Assembly (NCBI GenBank): GCA_024400895.1
Contig: JAKSMA010000082.1
Span: forward strand, 1 to 9,569
Origin: Muribaculaceae bacterium
GTDB taxonomy: Bacteria > Bacteroidota > Bacteroidia > Bacteroidales > Muribaculaceae
Direction: 5' to 3'
Length of the DNA: 9,569 nt
Numbering within the stretch: the stretch's first letter is position 1; every line of letters starts with the position of its first letter. Under the pieces are notes generated by a model. It did no database searches. It was given only the letters and a program-made list of their open reading frames with translations, and had not been told where the DNA came from. Made by a program: the position numbers and the translations under genes. Shown one piece after another: positions 1 through 7,432 of this stretch.

Positions 1-594
1 GGTATCAGTCGGCGTGGTGAGGACTGTGACAATCCATGGGGCAAAACCACAAAGAAGGGCGTAGTTCGCAAGATGTCGTCGTTGCTCGACTCTGCTGTGT
101 TCCCTGGCGTGCAAGGTGGTCCTCTTGAGCATGTTATCGCAGCCAAGGCTGTGGCATTTGGCGAAGCACTCCAACCCGAATTTAAGACCTATGCTCAACA
201 AGTGAAGACCAATGCTGCTGTAATGGCACAGGCATTCGTCGACAAGGGCTACAAGATTTGCTCTGGCGGCACAGAAAACCACTGTATGCTCATCGACCTG
301 CGCACCAAGTTCCCAGAACTCACTGGTAAGGTGGCAGAAAACGCACTCGTGGCTGCCGACATCACCGTGAACAAGAATATGGTGCCTTACGACGACCGCA
401 GTGCATTCCAGACTTCAGGTCTCCGCGTCGGTACTCCTGCAATGACAACCCGCGGTGCAAAGGAAGAATTGATGCCTGAAATCGTTGAACTCATCGACAC
501 CGTTCTTCAAAATCCAGAAAGTGCTGCCAACATCGCATCCGTACGCGAAAAAGTGAACAGCATCATGAAGGACTATCCAATGTTCGCATGGTAA
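1..594 (+). CDS. glyA: Serine hydroxymethyltransferase, C-terminal part (5' end outside window)
   Basis: This gene makes the cytoplasmic PLP enzyme that interconverts serine plus tetrahydrofolate with glycine plus 5,10-methylene-tetrahydrofolate, the main source of one-carbon units. The reading frame is open from base 1, and only about the last 197 codons are present, out of a usual length near 420-430. Recognisable family segments are [36 protein letters not shown] and [15 protein letters not shown]. The Arg codon at 424-426, in the TSGLR segment, corresponds to the Arg that binds the substrate carboxylate in characterised SHMTs. The PLP-binding lysine lies upstream of the window and cannot be checked. 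The YPMFAW ending is the Bacteroidetes style. A strong terminator follows 27 bp after the stop, so this is the end of its transcription unit. An ATG at codon 25 of the visible frame is internal, not the start. Confidence 0.97.
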   Translation, partial: GISRRGEDCDNPWGKTTKKGVVRKMSSLLDSAVFPGVQGGPLEHVIAAKAVAFGEALQPEFKTYAQQVKTNAAVMAQAFVDKGYKICSGGTENHCMLIDLRTKFPELTGKVAENALVAADITVNKNMVPYDDRSAFQTSGLRVGTPAMTTRGAKEELMPEIVELIDTVLQNPESAANIASVREKVNSIMKDYPMFAW

Positions 595-621
595 TCCACC
601 CAAATAACGCATAACAAAAAT

Positions 622-659
622 CGGCAGAGTTTCACCATAAAACTCTGCCGTTTTTTTTT
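622..659. terminator. Bidirectional Rho-independent terminator between glyA and the ATPase gene
   Basis: A perfect 11-bp stem (622-632 pairing with 640-650, arm CGGCAGAGTTT) encloses a 7-nt loop and is followed by nine T on the plus strand (651-659), ending glyA. On the minus strand the same stem is followed by a run of five T (complement of the A run at 616-620), so it can also stop the ATPase transcript arriving from the right. The convergent gene arrangement fits this double use. Confidence 0.9.
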
Positions 660-727
660 GCACCTACCCCACCAGTAATAGATATGCTCGTTGCAGCCCA
701 ACTATCAATAGGGTAACCCCTAAATGA

Positions 728-1939
728 TTAAGAATTAAAACCATTAGTAAGAAATGAACGCAATGAAATATGACTGATGCCATCATCCGTATTTCCCGTC
801 ACATAAGGGGTCATCGAAATCACATATTTGGGATAATTATCTTTTATGTTTTTCAAATTTCCGAACTCACGTTTTCTGGTGGCATCATCAAGAATCAAAT
901 ACGAAACTTGAACATATACGCGATTACCGTCGGATTTTGTGGCCACAAAATCAATTTCTCCAGCTCTCAACTGACCAACATTCACTTCATAGCCCATACG
1001 CACAAGTTGTTGAAAAACCACATTCTCTACCACTTTTTCAATGTCACCCTCACGAGTCACACCTGACAAAGCATTTCTCACACCATTATCTTCAAAGTAA
1101 TACTTGTCGTTATTTTCAAAAAGTTTTTTTCCATGTATGTCATATCTGTGCACCTTTTGAATAAAATAGGCTTCGCAGAGGTGTGAAATATAGGCATTTA
1201 TAGAAGTTGAGGAAACTTTCTCACCGGTTGAATTCATGAATTTGGCTATATTCGTAGTAGAAATAAGTTTTCCTGTATTGTCGGCTATATATTTGACCAG
1301 ATTCTCAAGAAACACAACATTGCGGATTTCATTTCGCAACACCACATCCTTAAGCAACACAGTGCTGTAAATATCTCTTTGGTATTCTCTGACATCCTGC
1401 AAGGCCAGCCCTATTTTCTCCAAGCCTGGCAAACCACCAAACTCAAGATACTTTAATAACGACTCATCACTATCAGCCAACTGATGAAATTGCAAAAATT
1501 CCACGTAGCTTAATGATTGCACATAAATGTTTTTATACCGACCTCCTATCAATGTACTCAAATCACTACTGAGCATTTTTGCATTTGAACCTGTAATTAC
1601 TACTTCAACACCAGGCTCTGAACAGAAACTTCGTACGCTTCGTTCAAACTCAGCCACATCTTGCACTTCATCAATCAGCACATAATTACACTTACCATCC
1701 ACAAGACGACGGCCTACGTAATCGTTCAGATCTTGGTAGTTTCTTATATGGTCAAATTCCCGCAACTCTTTATCTATATAAATCACATGATTTGATTCAT
1801 CCGACTCTTTATCGCTTTTCAACAAACGGAGAAGATAACTTTTACCTACACGACGCTGACCAGTGAGTACAACTATCAAATCTTTGCCAAAACACTTTTC
1901 AATTTTATCAATATATCTTTGTCTTCTTAATATTGCCAT
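728..1939 (-). CDS. ATP-binding protein of the AAA_14/DUF4143 family
   Basis: The protein has 403 aa, the usual size for this family. An N-terminal P-loop ATPase domain (about residues 1-135) has Walker A GQRRVGKS (27-34), Walker B YVLIDEVQ (86-93) and a sensor-1-like ITGSNA (115-120). The middle (about 165-260) includes the FGGLPG segment and a likely winged-helix region. The C-terminal part (about 290-395) matches DUF4143, a PD-(D/E)xK nuclease-like fold, with E305, GEIDF (327-331) and YVQVSY (342-347); the usual catalytic lysine after the Q is absent, as is common in this family. These proteins are abundant in Bacteroidetes and their biological role is largely unknown, so no pathway is assigned. 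The ATG at 1939 has no Shine-Dalgarno sequence but has a TAnnTTTG box 25 bp upstream. The gene looks AT-richer than its neighbours, which may point to transfer. It shares a strand with the C69 gene but is separated from it by 156 bp. Confidence 0.93.
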   Translation of the reverse strand: MAILRRQRYIDKIEKCFGKDLIVVLTGQRRVGKSYLLRLLKSDKESDESNHVIYIDKELREFDHIRNYQDLNDYVGRRLVDGKCNYVLIDEVQDVAEFERSVRSFCSEPGVEVVITGSNAKMLSSDLSTLIGGRYKNIYVQSLSYVEFLQFHQLADSDESLLKYLEFGGLPGLEKIGLALQDVREYQRDIYSTVLLKDVVLRNEIRNVVFLENLVKYIADNTGKLISTTNIAKFMNSTGEKVSSTSINAYISHLCEAYFIQKVHRYDIHGKKLFENNDKYYFEDNGVRNALSGVTREGDIEKVVENVVFQQLVRMGYEVNVGQLRAGEIDFVATKSDGNRVYVQVSYLILDDATRKREFGNLKNIKDNYPKYVISMTPYVTGNTDDGISHISLRSFLTNGFNS

Positions 1940-1964
1940 AACTTATGTTGAAAATTGATTCGTG

Positions 1965-1972
1965 CAAATGTA
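1965..1972 (-). promoter_or_regulatory. Candidate Bacteroidetes -7 promoter element for the ATPase gene
   Basis: Read on the minus strand the site is TACATTTG, an exact match to the Bacteroidetes -7 consensus TAnnTTTG. It lies 25 bp upstream of the ATG, giving a predicted leader of roughly 18-20 nt. I found no TTTG at the expected -33 distance, so this is a half-supported promoter. Confidence 0.45.
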
Positions 1973-1978
1973 ATACAA

Positions 1979-2032
1979 AAATTTCATTTATAAATAAGAT
2001 TTTTACAAATATTGCTGAAATTTTATTTATAA
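1979..2032. repeat. Paired AT-rich repeats upstream of the ATPase gene
   Basis: AAATTTCATTTATAA (1979-1993) and AAATTTTATTTATAA (2018-2032) match at 14 of 15 positions as a direct repeat with a 39-bp period. Within the same segment TTATAAATAA (1988-1997) and TTATTTATAA (2023-2032) are exact inverted copies. The pair lies just upstream of the candidate -7 box of the ATPase gene, a reasonable place for an operator, but low-complexity sequence could produce this by chance. Confidence 0.4.
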
Positions 2033-2073
2033 GTTACATTTTTGACACAAATTGGCGCTATATAGATTTAGCT

Positions 2074-2085
2074 CTAATGCATTAG
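2074..2085. repeat. Perfect 12-bp palindrome CTAATGCATTAG
   Basis: This short stretch equals its own reverse complement and sits 10 bp past the stop codon of the C69 dipeptidase. It lacks the GC-rich stem and T tract of a terminator. It could be a dimeric protein-binding site or a chance palindrome. Confidence 0.4.
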
Positions 2086-2095
2086 TCATGGTTTA

Positions 2096-3766
2096 TTAGT
2101 GCTCGCTCTTGTCCCATGAAGGGATTGCATAGCGCTCACCAGTTTGGTCCACGAGGTATTTCTTCACCTTCTCGCCATAGCCCGGACGGGTAAATTCTGT
2201 TTTAAAATTGCCTGTCTTCTTCAGGAATTTACCGTCTTTCTCAGTCTTGCACAAGCCGTCGTTGTATTTCACAATCAGTTTTGTGGCAAGGTTGCGCCAA
2301 GCTGTGAGCATCTGCGCACCTTTCTCGTTACTGTATTTAGTGAGATTGGCCACTGCTTGCACTGGGCTCAACTCGTGCACTGCAAGCGCCTCTGCTTCAA
2401 TTTTTGCTTGGTTTGCAAGGTAATCGGATTCGAGCGAATCGCGCACTTCGGCAAGTGTTGGCATCATCATGCTGTAGCGTGGATACACCATATTGCTCAC
2501 CCAGTTGCAAACCCAAAAGGCGTTGTCCATCGAGAAAGTCACGGCATCGCAGCCTTCTTCCTTGTAGCACGCTGGCACATCGGTGTTGCAGCAATACACA
2601 GGAGTGAATGGCACCATGTTGCTGTCGTCGTTGGCAAACCACAGCACGCCGCCTACTTCGCGAGGCATCCATGCGCGCATCTGCCCTATCCACACAAAAG
2701 CGCTCTGCTGGGTGGAAATCGGGCGTTCGTTAAAGTATTTCTTGCCATCCACCTCAAAAGAAAGTGGCGTTGGACGATATGGGGCTTCATAAATGCCCTG
2801 CCCTGGATCGGCGTCAAGTGCCATCGGAGTACCTTCGTAGTGGTCGCGGAGCACATTCAGCACATCCTTTACGCCCAGTTTCTTGTTGGGTACCACCCAC
2901 AGAGGCATTGGCTCAGCATTAGGGTCTTCGCCCATTGCGTAAGGCAGATATTTGCCGAAACCGTCGGCAAAATGATTAAAGAAACTCCATACGCGGGCTT
3001 CGCAATAACGCAACTTGCCAAAGTCGACAGGACTATAGGTGGCAGAGAAACTGAAATCGGCATCCTTGCCATTGAACCAGCCCTTTTCGCGAGCAAACTT
3101 GATACAGTTTTTGGAGAACATCACATTCTTCTTATCTTTCTGATCGAAAGTGCGGATGCGGGTGTGGTTGGCATGGCAACTGATGGCATTGTCGGGGATG
3201 CGAACAGCCACCCAAGCCACGCTCTTACTACCAGCGCCGCAGCCCACCATCTCCATAATCCACGCTTCATTCGGGTCGCAAATGGTGAACGACTCGCCTT
3301 CGCTGTTATAGCCATAGGTTTCAGCAATTGTAGTCATCACCTCAATGGCTTCGCGAGCTGTTTTTGAGCGTTGGAGTGCTACATTCATCAGCGAGCCATA
3401 GTTCATAATGCCTGTGGTGTCTTCAAGTTCGTGACGGCCGCCAAAAGTGGTTTCGCCAATGGTCACCTGCCATTCGTTCATATTGCCCACCACATTATAG
3501 GTGACTGGGGCTTCTGGAATCTCGCCATGATATTCACGGCTGTCGCGGTCATAAATCGGGCGCATCTCCCCTTTTTGGTGCTTTGCAGCAGGGAAATGAT
3601 ACATCGGATGGAATGTGCCATACGAATCACAACTATAGGTACACATTACCGAACCATCAACACTTGCTCCTTTACCCACGATAATACTCGTGCAAGCCAC
3701 ACTTTGAGCCGTTACAGCCAAAGCCGCCACAGCCACTGATAATATTCTTTTCATATCGTTGTTCAT
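2096..3766 (-). CDS. Secreted C69-family dipeptidase (PepD-like, Ntn-hydrolase fold)
   Basis: The 556-aa protein starts with a signal peptide: a positive N-terminus (MKR, residues 5-7), a hydrophobic core to about residue 20, then SVA|C. Mature protein would begin CTSIIVGKG, the hallmark of the C69 family, in which Cys25 becomes the N-terminal nucleophile after processing. Further family-like segments are NEWQVTIGETTFGGR (97-111), GSLMNVALQRSKTAREAI (124-141) and CDPNEAWIMEMVG (163-175). The family releases dipeptides or N-terminal residues from peptides. The signal peptide implies action in the periplasm or outside, probably in peptide nutrition or turnover. The ATG at 3766 is used here; an alternative ATG at residue 5 (3754) gives an equally good signal peptide. 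The gene is divergent from the unrecognised gene at 4012. No convincing terminator was seen after its stop. Confidence 0.93.
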   Translation of the reverse strand: MNNDMKRILSVAVAALAVTAQSVACTSIIVGKGASVDGSVMCTYSCDSYGTFHPMYHFPAAKHQKGEMRPIYDRDSREYHGEIPEAPVTYNVVGNMNEWQVTIGETTFGGRHELEDTTGIMNYGSLMNVALQRSKTAREAIEVMTTIAETYGYNSEGESFTICDPNEAWIMEMVGCGAGSKSVAWVAVRIPDNAISCHANHTRIRTFDQKDKKNVMFSKNCIKFAREKGWFNGKDADFSFSATYSPVDFGKLRYCEARVWSFFNHFADGFGKYLPYAMGEDPNAEPMPLWVVPNKKLGVKDVLNVLRDHYEGTPMALDADPGQGIYEAPYRPTPLSFEVDGKKYFNERPISTQQSAFVWIGQMRAWMPREVGGVLWFANDDSNMVPFTPVYCCNTDVPACYKEEGCDAVTFSMDNAFWVCNWVSNMVYPRYSMMMPTLAEVRDSLESDYLANQAKIEAEALAVHELSPVQAVANLTKYSNEKGAQMLTAWRNLATKLIVKYNDGLCKTEKDGKFLKKTGNFKTEFTRPGYGEKVKKYLVDQTGERYAIPSWDKSEH

Positions 3767-3776
3767 TTATTTTCCA

Positions 3777-3820
3777 CAAAAATACAACAAAAATGCAAAA
3801 TCACCACCACCCATCCCAAA
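3777..3820 (-). promoter_or_regulatory. Candidate promoter region of the C69 dipeptidase
   Basis: Two alternatives are visible on the minus strand. TATTTTTG (3777-3784) matches the -7 consensus exactly but would start transcription very close to the first ATG, which would favour the ATG at 3754. CATTTTTG (3788-3795) has one mismatch but has a TTTG (3817-3820) 21 bp upstream at the -33 distance. Which is used cannot be decided from sequence alone. Confidence 0.35.
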
Positions 3821-3863
3821 GTTTTTTTGTGCAAAAAAAGTGCTAAAATGGCGCAGTAAAGTG

Positions 3864-3895
3864 TTGCAAAATTGGGGAAAAAATGAGTATATTTG
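3864..3895 (+). promoter_or_regulatory. Promoter of the unrecognised gene at 4012
   Basis: TATATTTG (3888-3895) is an exact -7 match to the Bacteroidetes consensus TAnnTTTG, and TTG (3864-3866) lies 21 bp upstream at the -33 position. Transcription would begin near 3902, giving a leader of about 110 nt. The leader is AT-rich, holds a minimal ATG-TAA start-stop at 3940-3945 and a weak 5-bp hairpin (3956-3969), and shows no recognisable riboswitch. Confidence 0.6.
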
Positions 3896-4011
3896 TATAC
3901 ACAAGCAATAAACCATACTATACTAAATATCAATACATTATGTAACACAAAACGCATATTGAAAAATATCCAAACAAGCACAATTCATTAACCTATTAAA
4001 TTCAAATTATT

Positions 4012-5001
4012 ATGCAGTACAGCAAATGTTTTTTCACCATAAGAGAAGGGGAATACTTTTCAAAAACACTTCAAGTATACACGTATTGGCTTTACATAGC
4101 ACGAGACTTGGAAAAATTCGCAAAACTATCTGAAGAAGAACTTGATAAGAATCATGAGGAAGAATATGAATACGAGACCATTGATTACGATGATTTCAGG
4201 CCTACAGAAGCAAGCACATTGTATAACATTACCGACTGCCAGAACCTTATCGAAGAAATCGATTCACCCACTTCTCGCCTTGAAGAGGTAGAGAAGAAAA
4301 AAGATTTAGCTGTGGCACAAGTGCTGACCGTATTCCGCCACATTTGTTTCAGATACGCTACCACATTAGGGGAAGGTGTGAGCAACAGCCAACACCTGGC
4401 GTTGAAAAAAATTGGCCAGTGGATTGCACGATACTACAAGCGCAACATGAGCAATTGGCTCTGTGCCACCCTCGCCGATTGCTTCTGTGATATTCGCGAC
4501 TTCAGAAATGCAAAGAGATTTATACGAAGAATCGACAACACAAAAGACAAGGCCTATTCATACGTGACCGAAGTTATCAAACTGCGGACGAAACAGAAAT
4601 CGTGGGCGCCCGAATTCATAGAACCAGACACTGAGTACATATTCAAGACACCACCAAAAAGACAACGCATCAATAACTGGAAGGATCACCTATCAACCTT
4701 TCTCGCTCAATTGGATACATCAGAAAGCCTACGCCTGAAACAGAGGTTCATTGGCCGCGACAAGGAACTACTGAAAGACAGACTCGATATGTTTAAGGAA
4801 CGCACCACCATACCCATCTTGCGCGCTGAGTATTATCGAGTGATTGGCGATTTCGAAAAAGCCACACAATGGCTCAAAGAAGCGAGTGTTGTAACTAACT
4901 ACGACCGCCTTTTTGTGGAAGAAATAAGAAAACGCATCAAAATGAAAGATACGATAATGCTTGAAGTGAGCTGCCGACCACAAAGAGCCATATCCTACTA
5001 A
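4012..5001 (+). CDS. Unrecognised protein with two TPR-like helical hairpins
   Basis: I do not recognise this 329-aa protein. It has no signal peptide or membrane segment, so it is probably cytoplasmic. The N-terminal 35 residues are aromatic-rich. A strongly acidic stretch follows (about 40-62, rich in Glu, Asp and Tyr), then mostly helical, charged sequence. Two segments resemble TPR units: residues 148-173 (NWLCATLADCF, then DFRNAKRFIRRI) and 270-291 (AEYYRVIGDFEKATQWLKEA). The middle (195-225) is basic and proline-containing (TPPKRQR, 213-219), and the C-terminus is basic. TPR-like repeats usually mediate protein-protein contacts, so a scaffold or adaptor role is possible, but this is inference. 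The gene appears to stand alone: it has its own promoter, is divergent from the C69 gene and is followed by a terminator. Regular codon structure over 329 codons supports it as real. Confidence 0.8.
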   Translation: MQYSKCFFTIREGEYFSKTLQVYTYWLYIARDLEKFAKLSEEELDKNHEEEYEYETIDYDDFRPTEASTLYNITDCQNLIEEIDSPTSRLEEVEKKKDLAVAQVLTVFRHICFRYATTLGEGVSNSQHLALKKIGQWIARYYKRNMSNWLCATLADCFCDIRDFRNAKRFIRRIDNTKDKAYSYVTEVIKLRTKQKSWAPEFIEPDTEYIFKTPPKRQRINNWKDHLSTFLAQLDTSESLRLKQRFIGRDKELLKDRLDMFKERTTIPILRAEYYRVIGDFEKATQWLKEASVVTNYDRLFVEEIRKRIKMKDTIMLEVSCRPQRAISY

Positions 5002-5109
5002 ATGAAGAATGAAATCAAGAGAGTGTACGATTCCTCTGTACCGTCAACAGTAAAACTATCCTACACCCTCCATTTTCCAAAAGTGATTTTCTGGATAATG
5101 ACCACGTGA
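5002..5109 (+). CDS. Possible 35-aa small ORF directly after the stop at 5001
   Basis: An ATG immediately follows the TAA of the preceding gene (no gap) and opens a 35-codon frame beginning MKNEIKRVYD and ending FWIMTT, 21 bp before the terminator stem. The position would permit translational coupling. There is no recognisable family and the length is within chance, so it may simply be 3' untranslated sequence. Confidence 0.2.
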   Translation: MKNEIKRVYDSSVPSTVKLSYTLHFPKVIFWIMTT

Positions 5110-5130
5110 TTGGTGAACGATGGAAAAAAG

Positions 5131-5168
5131 GATGCGGGATTCTCGAAATGGGAATCCCGCATCTTTTT
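5131..5168. terminator. Bidirectional Rho-independent terminator between the 4012 gene and the M3 peptidase
   Basis: A perfect 12-bp stem (5131-5142 pairing with 5152-5163, arm GATGCGGGATTC) encloses a 9-nt loop. Five T follow on the plus strand (5164-5168), and on the minus strand six T follow one base after the stem (complement of 5124-5129). It can therefore end both the 4012 gene and the leftward M3 peptidase transcript. Confidence 0.9.
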
Positions 5169-5190
5169 ATTATAAGAATCAGATTAAAAT

Positions 5191-5260
5191 CTAATATCTA
5201 ATATCTAATTTCTAACTTCTAATTTCTAACTTCTAATTTCTAATATCTAACTTCTCAAAT
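5191..5260. repeat. Heptamer tandem repeat CTAAYWT, nine units plus one degenerate
   Basis: Nine contiguous 7-bp units run from 5191 to 5253, followed by a decayed tenth (CTCAAAT). CTAA and the final T are invariant; positions 5-6 take only three forms (TA, TT, CT). Each unit carries TAA on the plus strand and TAG on the minus strand. As 7 is not a multiple of 3, successive units put stops in every frame of both strands. The array begins one base after the M3 stop codon and lies upstream of the shared terminator, so it should be transcribed as part of the M3 3' untranslated region. Confidence 0.9.
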
Positions 5261-5261
5261 A

Positions 5262-7382
5262 TTATTTCAAGCCGCGGAGGCGGAGAAGCGCGTCGGCATT
5301 AGGTTCTTTGCCGCGGAACTTCTTGTAGAGTGTCATAGCGTCTTCTGTGTCGCCTGGAGCAAGAATATAGTTCTTGTAGTCGGTAGCGGTTTGCACATTG
5401 AGAGGACCTTCTTCTTCGAAGCGATTCCAACCATCAGCTTCGAGCACTTGTGCCCAGAGGTAAGTGTAGTAGCCACAAGCATATTCGTCGCTGCCGAAGA
5501 TGTGCTTGAAGTAAGGACTGCGATAGCGGTATTCAATGATTGAAGGCTTGCCCAATTTGCGTGACACATACTTTTCAAAGCCCTTCACGTCGATGTCGCC
5601 GCACCAGTCAATCTTGTGCCATTCGATATCGAGCAATGCTGCGCCCACCAATTCTGTGGTCATGAAACCTTGGTTGAATTTGCTTGATTCAATCAGTTTG
5701 TCCACAAGGTTCTGTGGAATCACTTCACCTGTCTTGTAGTGCTTAGCATAGTTCTTGAGCACTTCAGGCACGAGCAACCAGTGTTCGTTGAGTTGTGATG
5801 GCATTTCCACGATGTCGCGGTCGATGTTTGTTCCTTCAAGTCCCTTGTAAGGAGCCACGGTGAGCATGCCGTTGAGGGCGTGACCAAATTCGTGGAACAC
5901 TGTTTCCACTTCGTCAAGAGTGAGGAGTGAAGGGAGGTCCTTAGTTGGAGCGGTGAAGCTACCCACATTGTAGATGATTGGGCGTTCGCTCTTGCCACCA
6001 AAATCGTAGGCCTGATTCATTTCCATCATCCATGCTCCCTGTGCCTTTACTGGGCGTGGGAAATAGTCGGTCATAAACACTGCCACGTGCTTGCCTTGAG
6101 CATCTTTCACGTCATATACGGTAACTTCAGGATTGTATTTTGGAGCCTTAGGCATCTTGGTGAATGTGAGGCCGTAGAGTTTGTTAGCCACCCAGAAAAT
6201 ACCGTTTTCCACCACATTTTCAAGTTTGAAATATGGGCGAACTTCATCTTCGCTGAAGTTGTATTTTTCCTTCTTCACCTTTTCTGCAAAGTAGTAGTAG
6301 TCCCAACCTTCAAGTTTGAAGTTGGCGCCGTGTGCGTCGGCATACTTTTGCATGTCGGCCACTTCTTCGTCCACCTTCTTCACTGCAGGTTTCCAGATGC
6401 TGAGCAAAAGGTCTTCAGCAGCATCGACGGTCTTTGCCATCACAGGGTCGACTGCATAGTCGGCGAACGTGTCGAAACCGAGCAATTTTGCCTTGCGCTG
6501 ACGGAGCTTGAGAATTTCGTTTATGTTCTTGCTATTGTCGAATTCATTGCCACGGCTTGCAGTAGCCAAGTAGGTTTTGTACATTTCTTCGCGGAGCGAA
6601 CGGTCGTCGGCACTGGTGAGCACATCGAGGCGAGTAGAAGCCGAAGCAGTGAACACCCACTTACCTGGCATACCCTTATCGGCAGCCATCTTTGCAGCGG
6701 CGTCGATAGTGGTTTTTGCCAAACCAGAGAGGCGAGCTTCATTGTCCACCAACACAAGGTTGTTGCCACTTTCGCTCATCACATTGTTCACAAATGAGAG
6801 GTGGCGGGTAGCCAATCGCGTGTTCATGCACTTCAAAGTGCCCTGGCCGGCAGCGCTGAGGAGAGCACCGTTGCGAACGAAGCGCTTGTAGTATTTCTCG
6901 GTCAAGCGGCGTTGAGCCTTGTCGAGGCCAAGTGCGTCGGCATTGTCGTGCACATCCTTGATGCGATTAAAGAGCTGAAGGTTCATATACACCTCGTCGC
7001 TGTGGGCAGTAATCATTGGCGAAAGTTTTTCTGCCAAAGCCTGCATTTCAGGGGTGGCGTCGCTCTCGTTGAGCGCCATAAACACATAGTTCACTTTGCT
7101 GAACACCTCGCCGCTCATGTCGAGAGCGAGAACAGTGTTTTCAAAATTTGGGCGAGCACGGTTTACAACGATAGCATTGATTTCCTCGTTGTGTTGCTTG
7201 ATACCTTCTTCCAAAGCAGGGATGTAGTGCTCAATCTTGATTTCTTCAAATGGCGGAATTCCATACTGTGTGGTGTATGGAGCCAAGAATGGATTTTGCT
7301 GTTTCACAGTTTTCTTTTTTGCGCCTGCGGCTGGCATTGCTAAGCAGCACACAGCAAGCATTGATAAAATAAATTTGTTCAT
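5262..7382 (-). CDS. Exported M3-family metallopeptidase (oligopeptidase/peptidyl-dipeptidase type)
   Basis: Starting at the ATG at 7382 the protein has 706 aa, typical for Bacteroidetes M3 enzymes. It begins with a signal peptide (MNKFILSML, hydrophobic core, likely cleavage after AAGA near residue 20), which places it outside the cytoplasm. The zinc site is HEFGH (497-501), with the third ligand expected at E526 in DIVEMPSQ; YACGYYTYLW (634-643) is the conserved tyrosine-containing substrate region. These enzymes are zinc peptidases that trim short oligopeptides or remove C-terminal dipeptides. The same frame is open to an upstream ATG at 7445, but that version would put 21 charged residues before the signal peptide and overlap the preceding gene, so the inner start is preferred. 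The 50-bp gap after the EEP-fold gene allows co-transcription. That gap holds short GATAGGG-like repeats (about 7420-7438) but no clear promoter. Confidence 0.95.
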   Translation of the reverse strand: MNKFILSMLAVCCLAMPAAGAKKKTVKQQNPFLAPYTTQYGIPPFEEIKIEHYIPALEEGIKQHNEEINAIVVNRARPNFENTVLALDMSGEVFSKVNYVFMALNESDATPEMQALAEKLSPMITAHSDEVYMNLQLFNRIKDVHDNADALGLDKAQRRLTEKYYKRFVRNGALLSAAGQGTLKCMNTRLATRHLSFVNNVMSESGNNLVLVDNEARLSGLAKTTIDAAAKMAADKGMPGKWVFTASASTRLDVLTSADDRSLREEMYKTYLATASRGNEFDNSKNINEILKLRQRKAKLLGFDTFADYAVDPVMAKTVDAAEDLLLSIWKPAVKKVDEEVADMQKYADAHGANFKLEGWDYYYFAEKVKKEKYNFSEDEVRPYFKLENVVENGIFWVANKLYGLTFTKMPKAPKYNPEVTVYDVKDAQGKHVAVFMTDYFPRPVKAQGAWMMEMNQAYDFGGKSERPIIYNVGSFTAPTKDLPSLLTLDEVETVFHEFGHALNGMLTVAPYKGLEGTNIDRDIVEMPSQLNEHWLLVPEVLKNYAKHYKTGEVIPQNLVDKLIESSKFNQGFMTTELVGAALLDIEWHKIDWCGDIDVKGFEKYVSRKLGKPSIIEYRYRSPYFKHIFGSDEYACGYYTYLWAQVLEADGWNRFEEEGPLNVQTATDYKNYILAPGDTEDAMTLYKKFRGKEPNADALLRLRGLK

Positions 7383-7432
7383 TATATATGAATTTGATGA
7401 ATATTTCCTAATAAAAAAACTATCCCTATCCC

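Noticed and set aside
2144..3367. Long plus-strand open frame (407 codons) opposite the C69 gene
   Set aside because: Its translation is rich in His, Cys and Trp with no family features, while the minus-strand frame is a clear C69 dipeptidase. It is an antisense shadow.
3763..3981. Minus-strand 72-codon frame in the divergent intergenic region
   Set aside because: It overlaps both predicted promoters, is Phe/Cys/Ile-rich as expected from AT-rich noncoding sequence, and ends at the C69 start.
5191..5260. CRISPR array or telomere-like repeat
   Set aside because: Units are only 7 bp, directly tandem and without spacers, and they lie inside a chromosomal gene junction.
6087..7343. Several plus-strand frames opposite the M3 peptidase
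   Set aside because: The opposite strand holds a complete M3 enzyme with HEFGH, and these frames give low-plausibility His/Phe/Val-rich translations.
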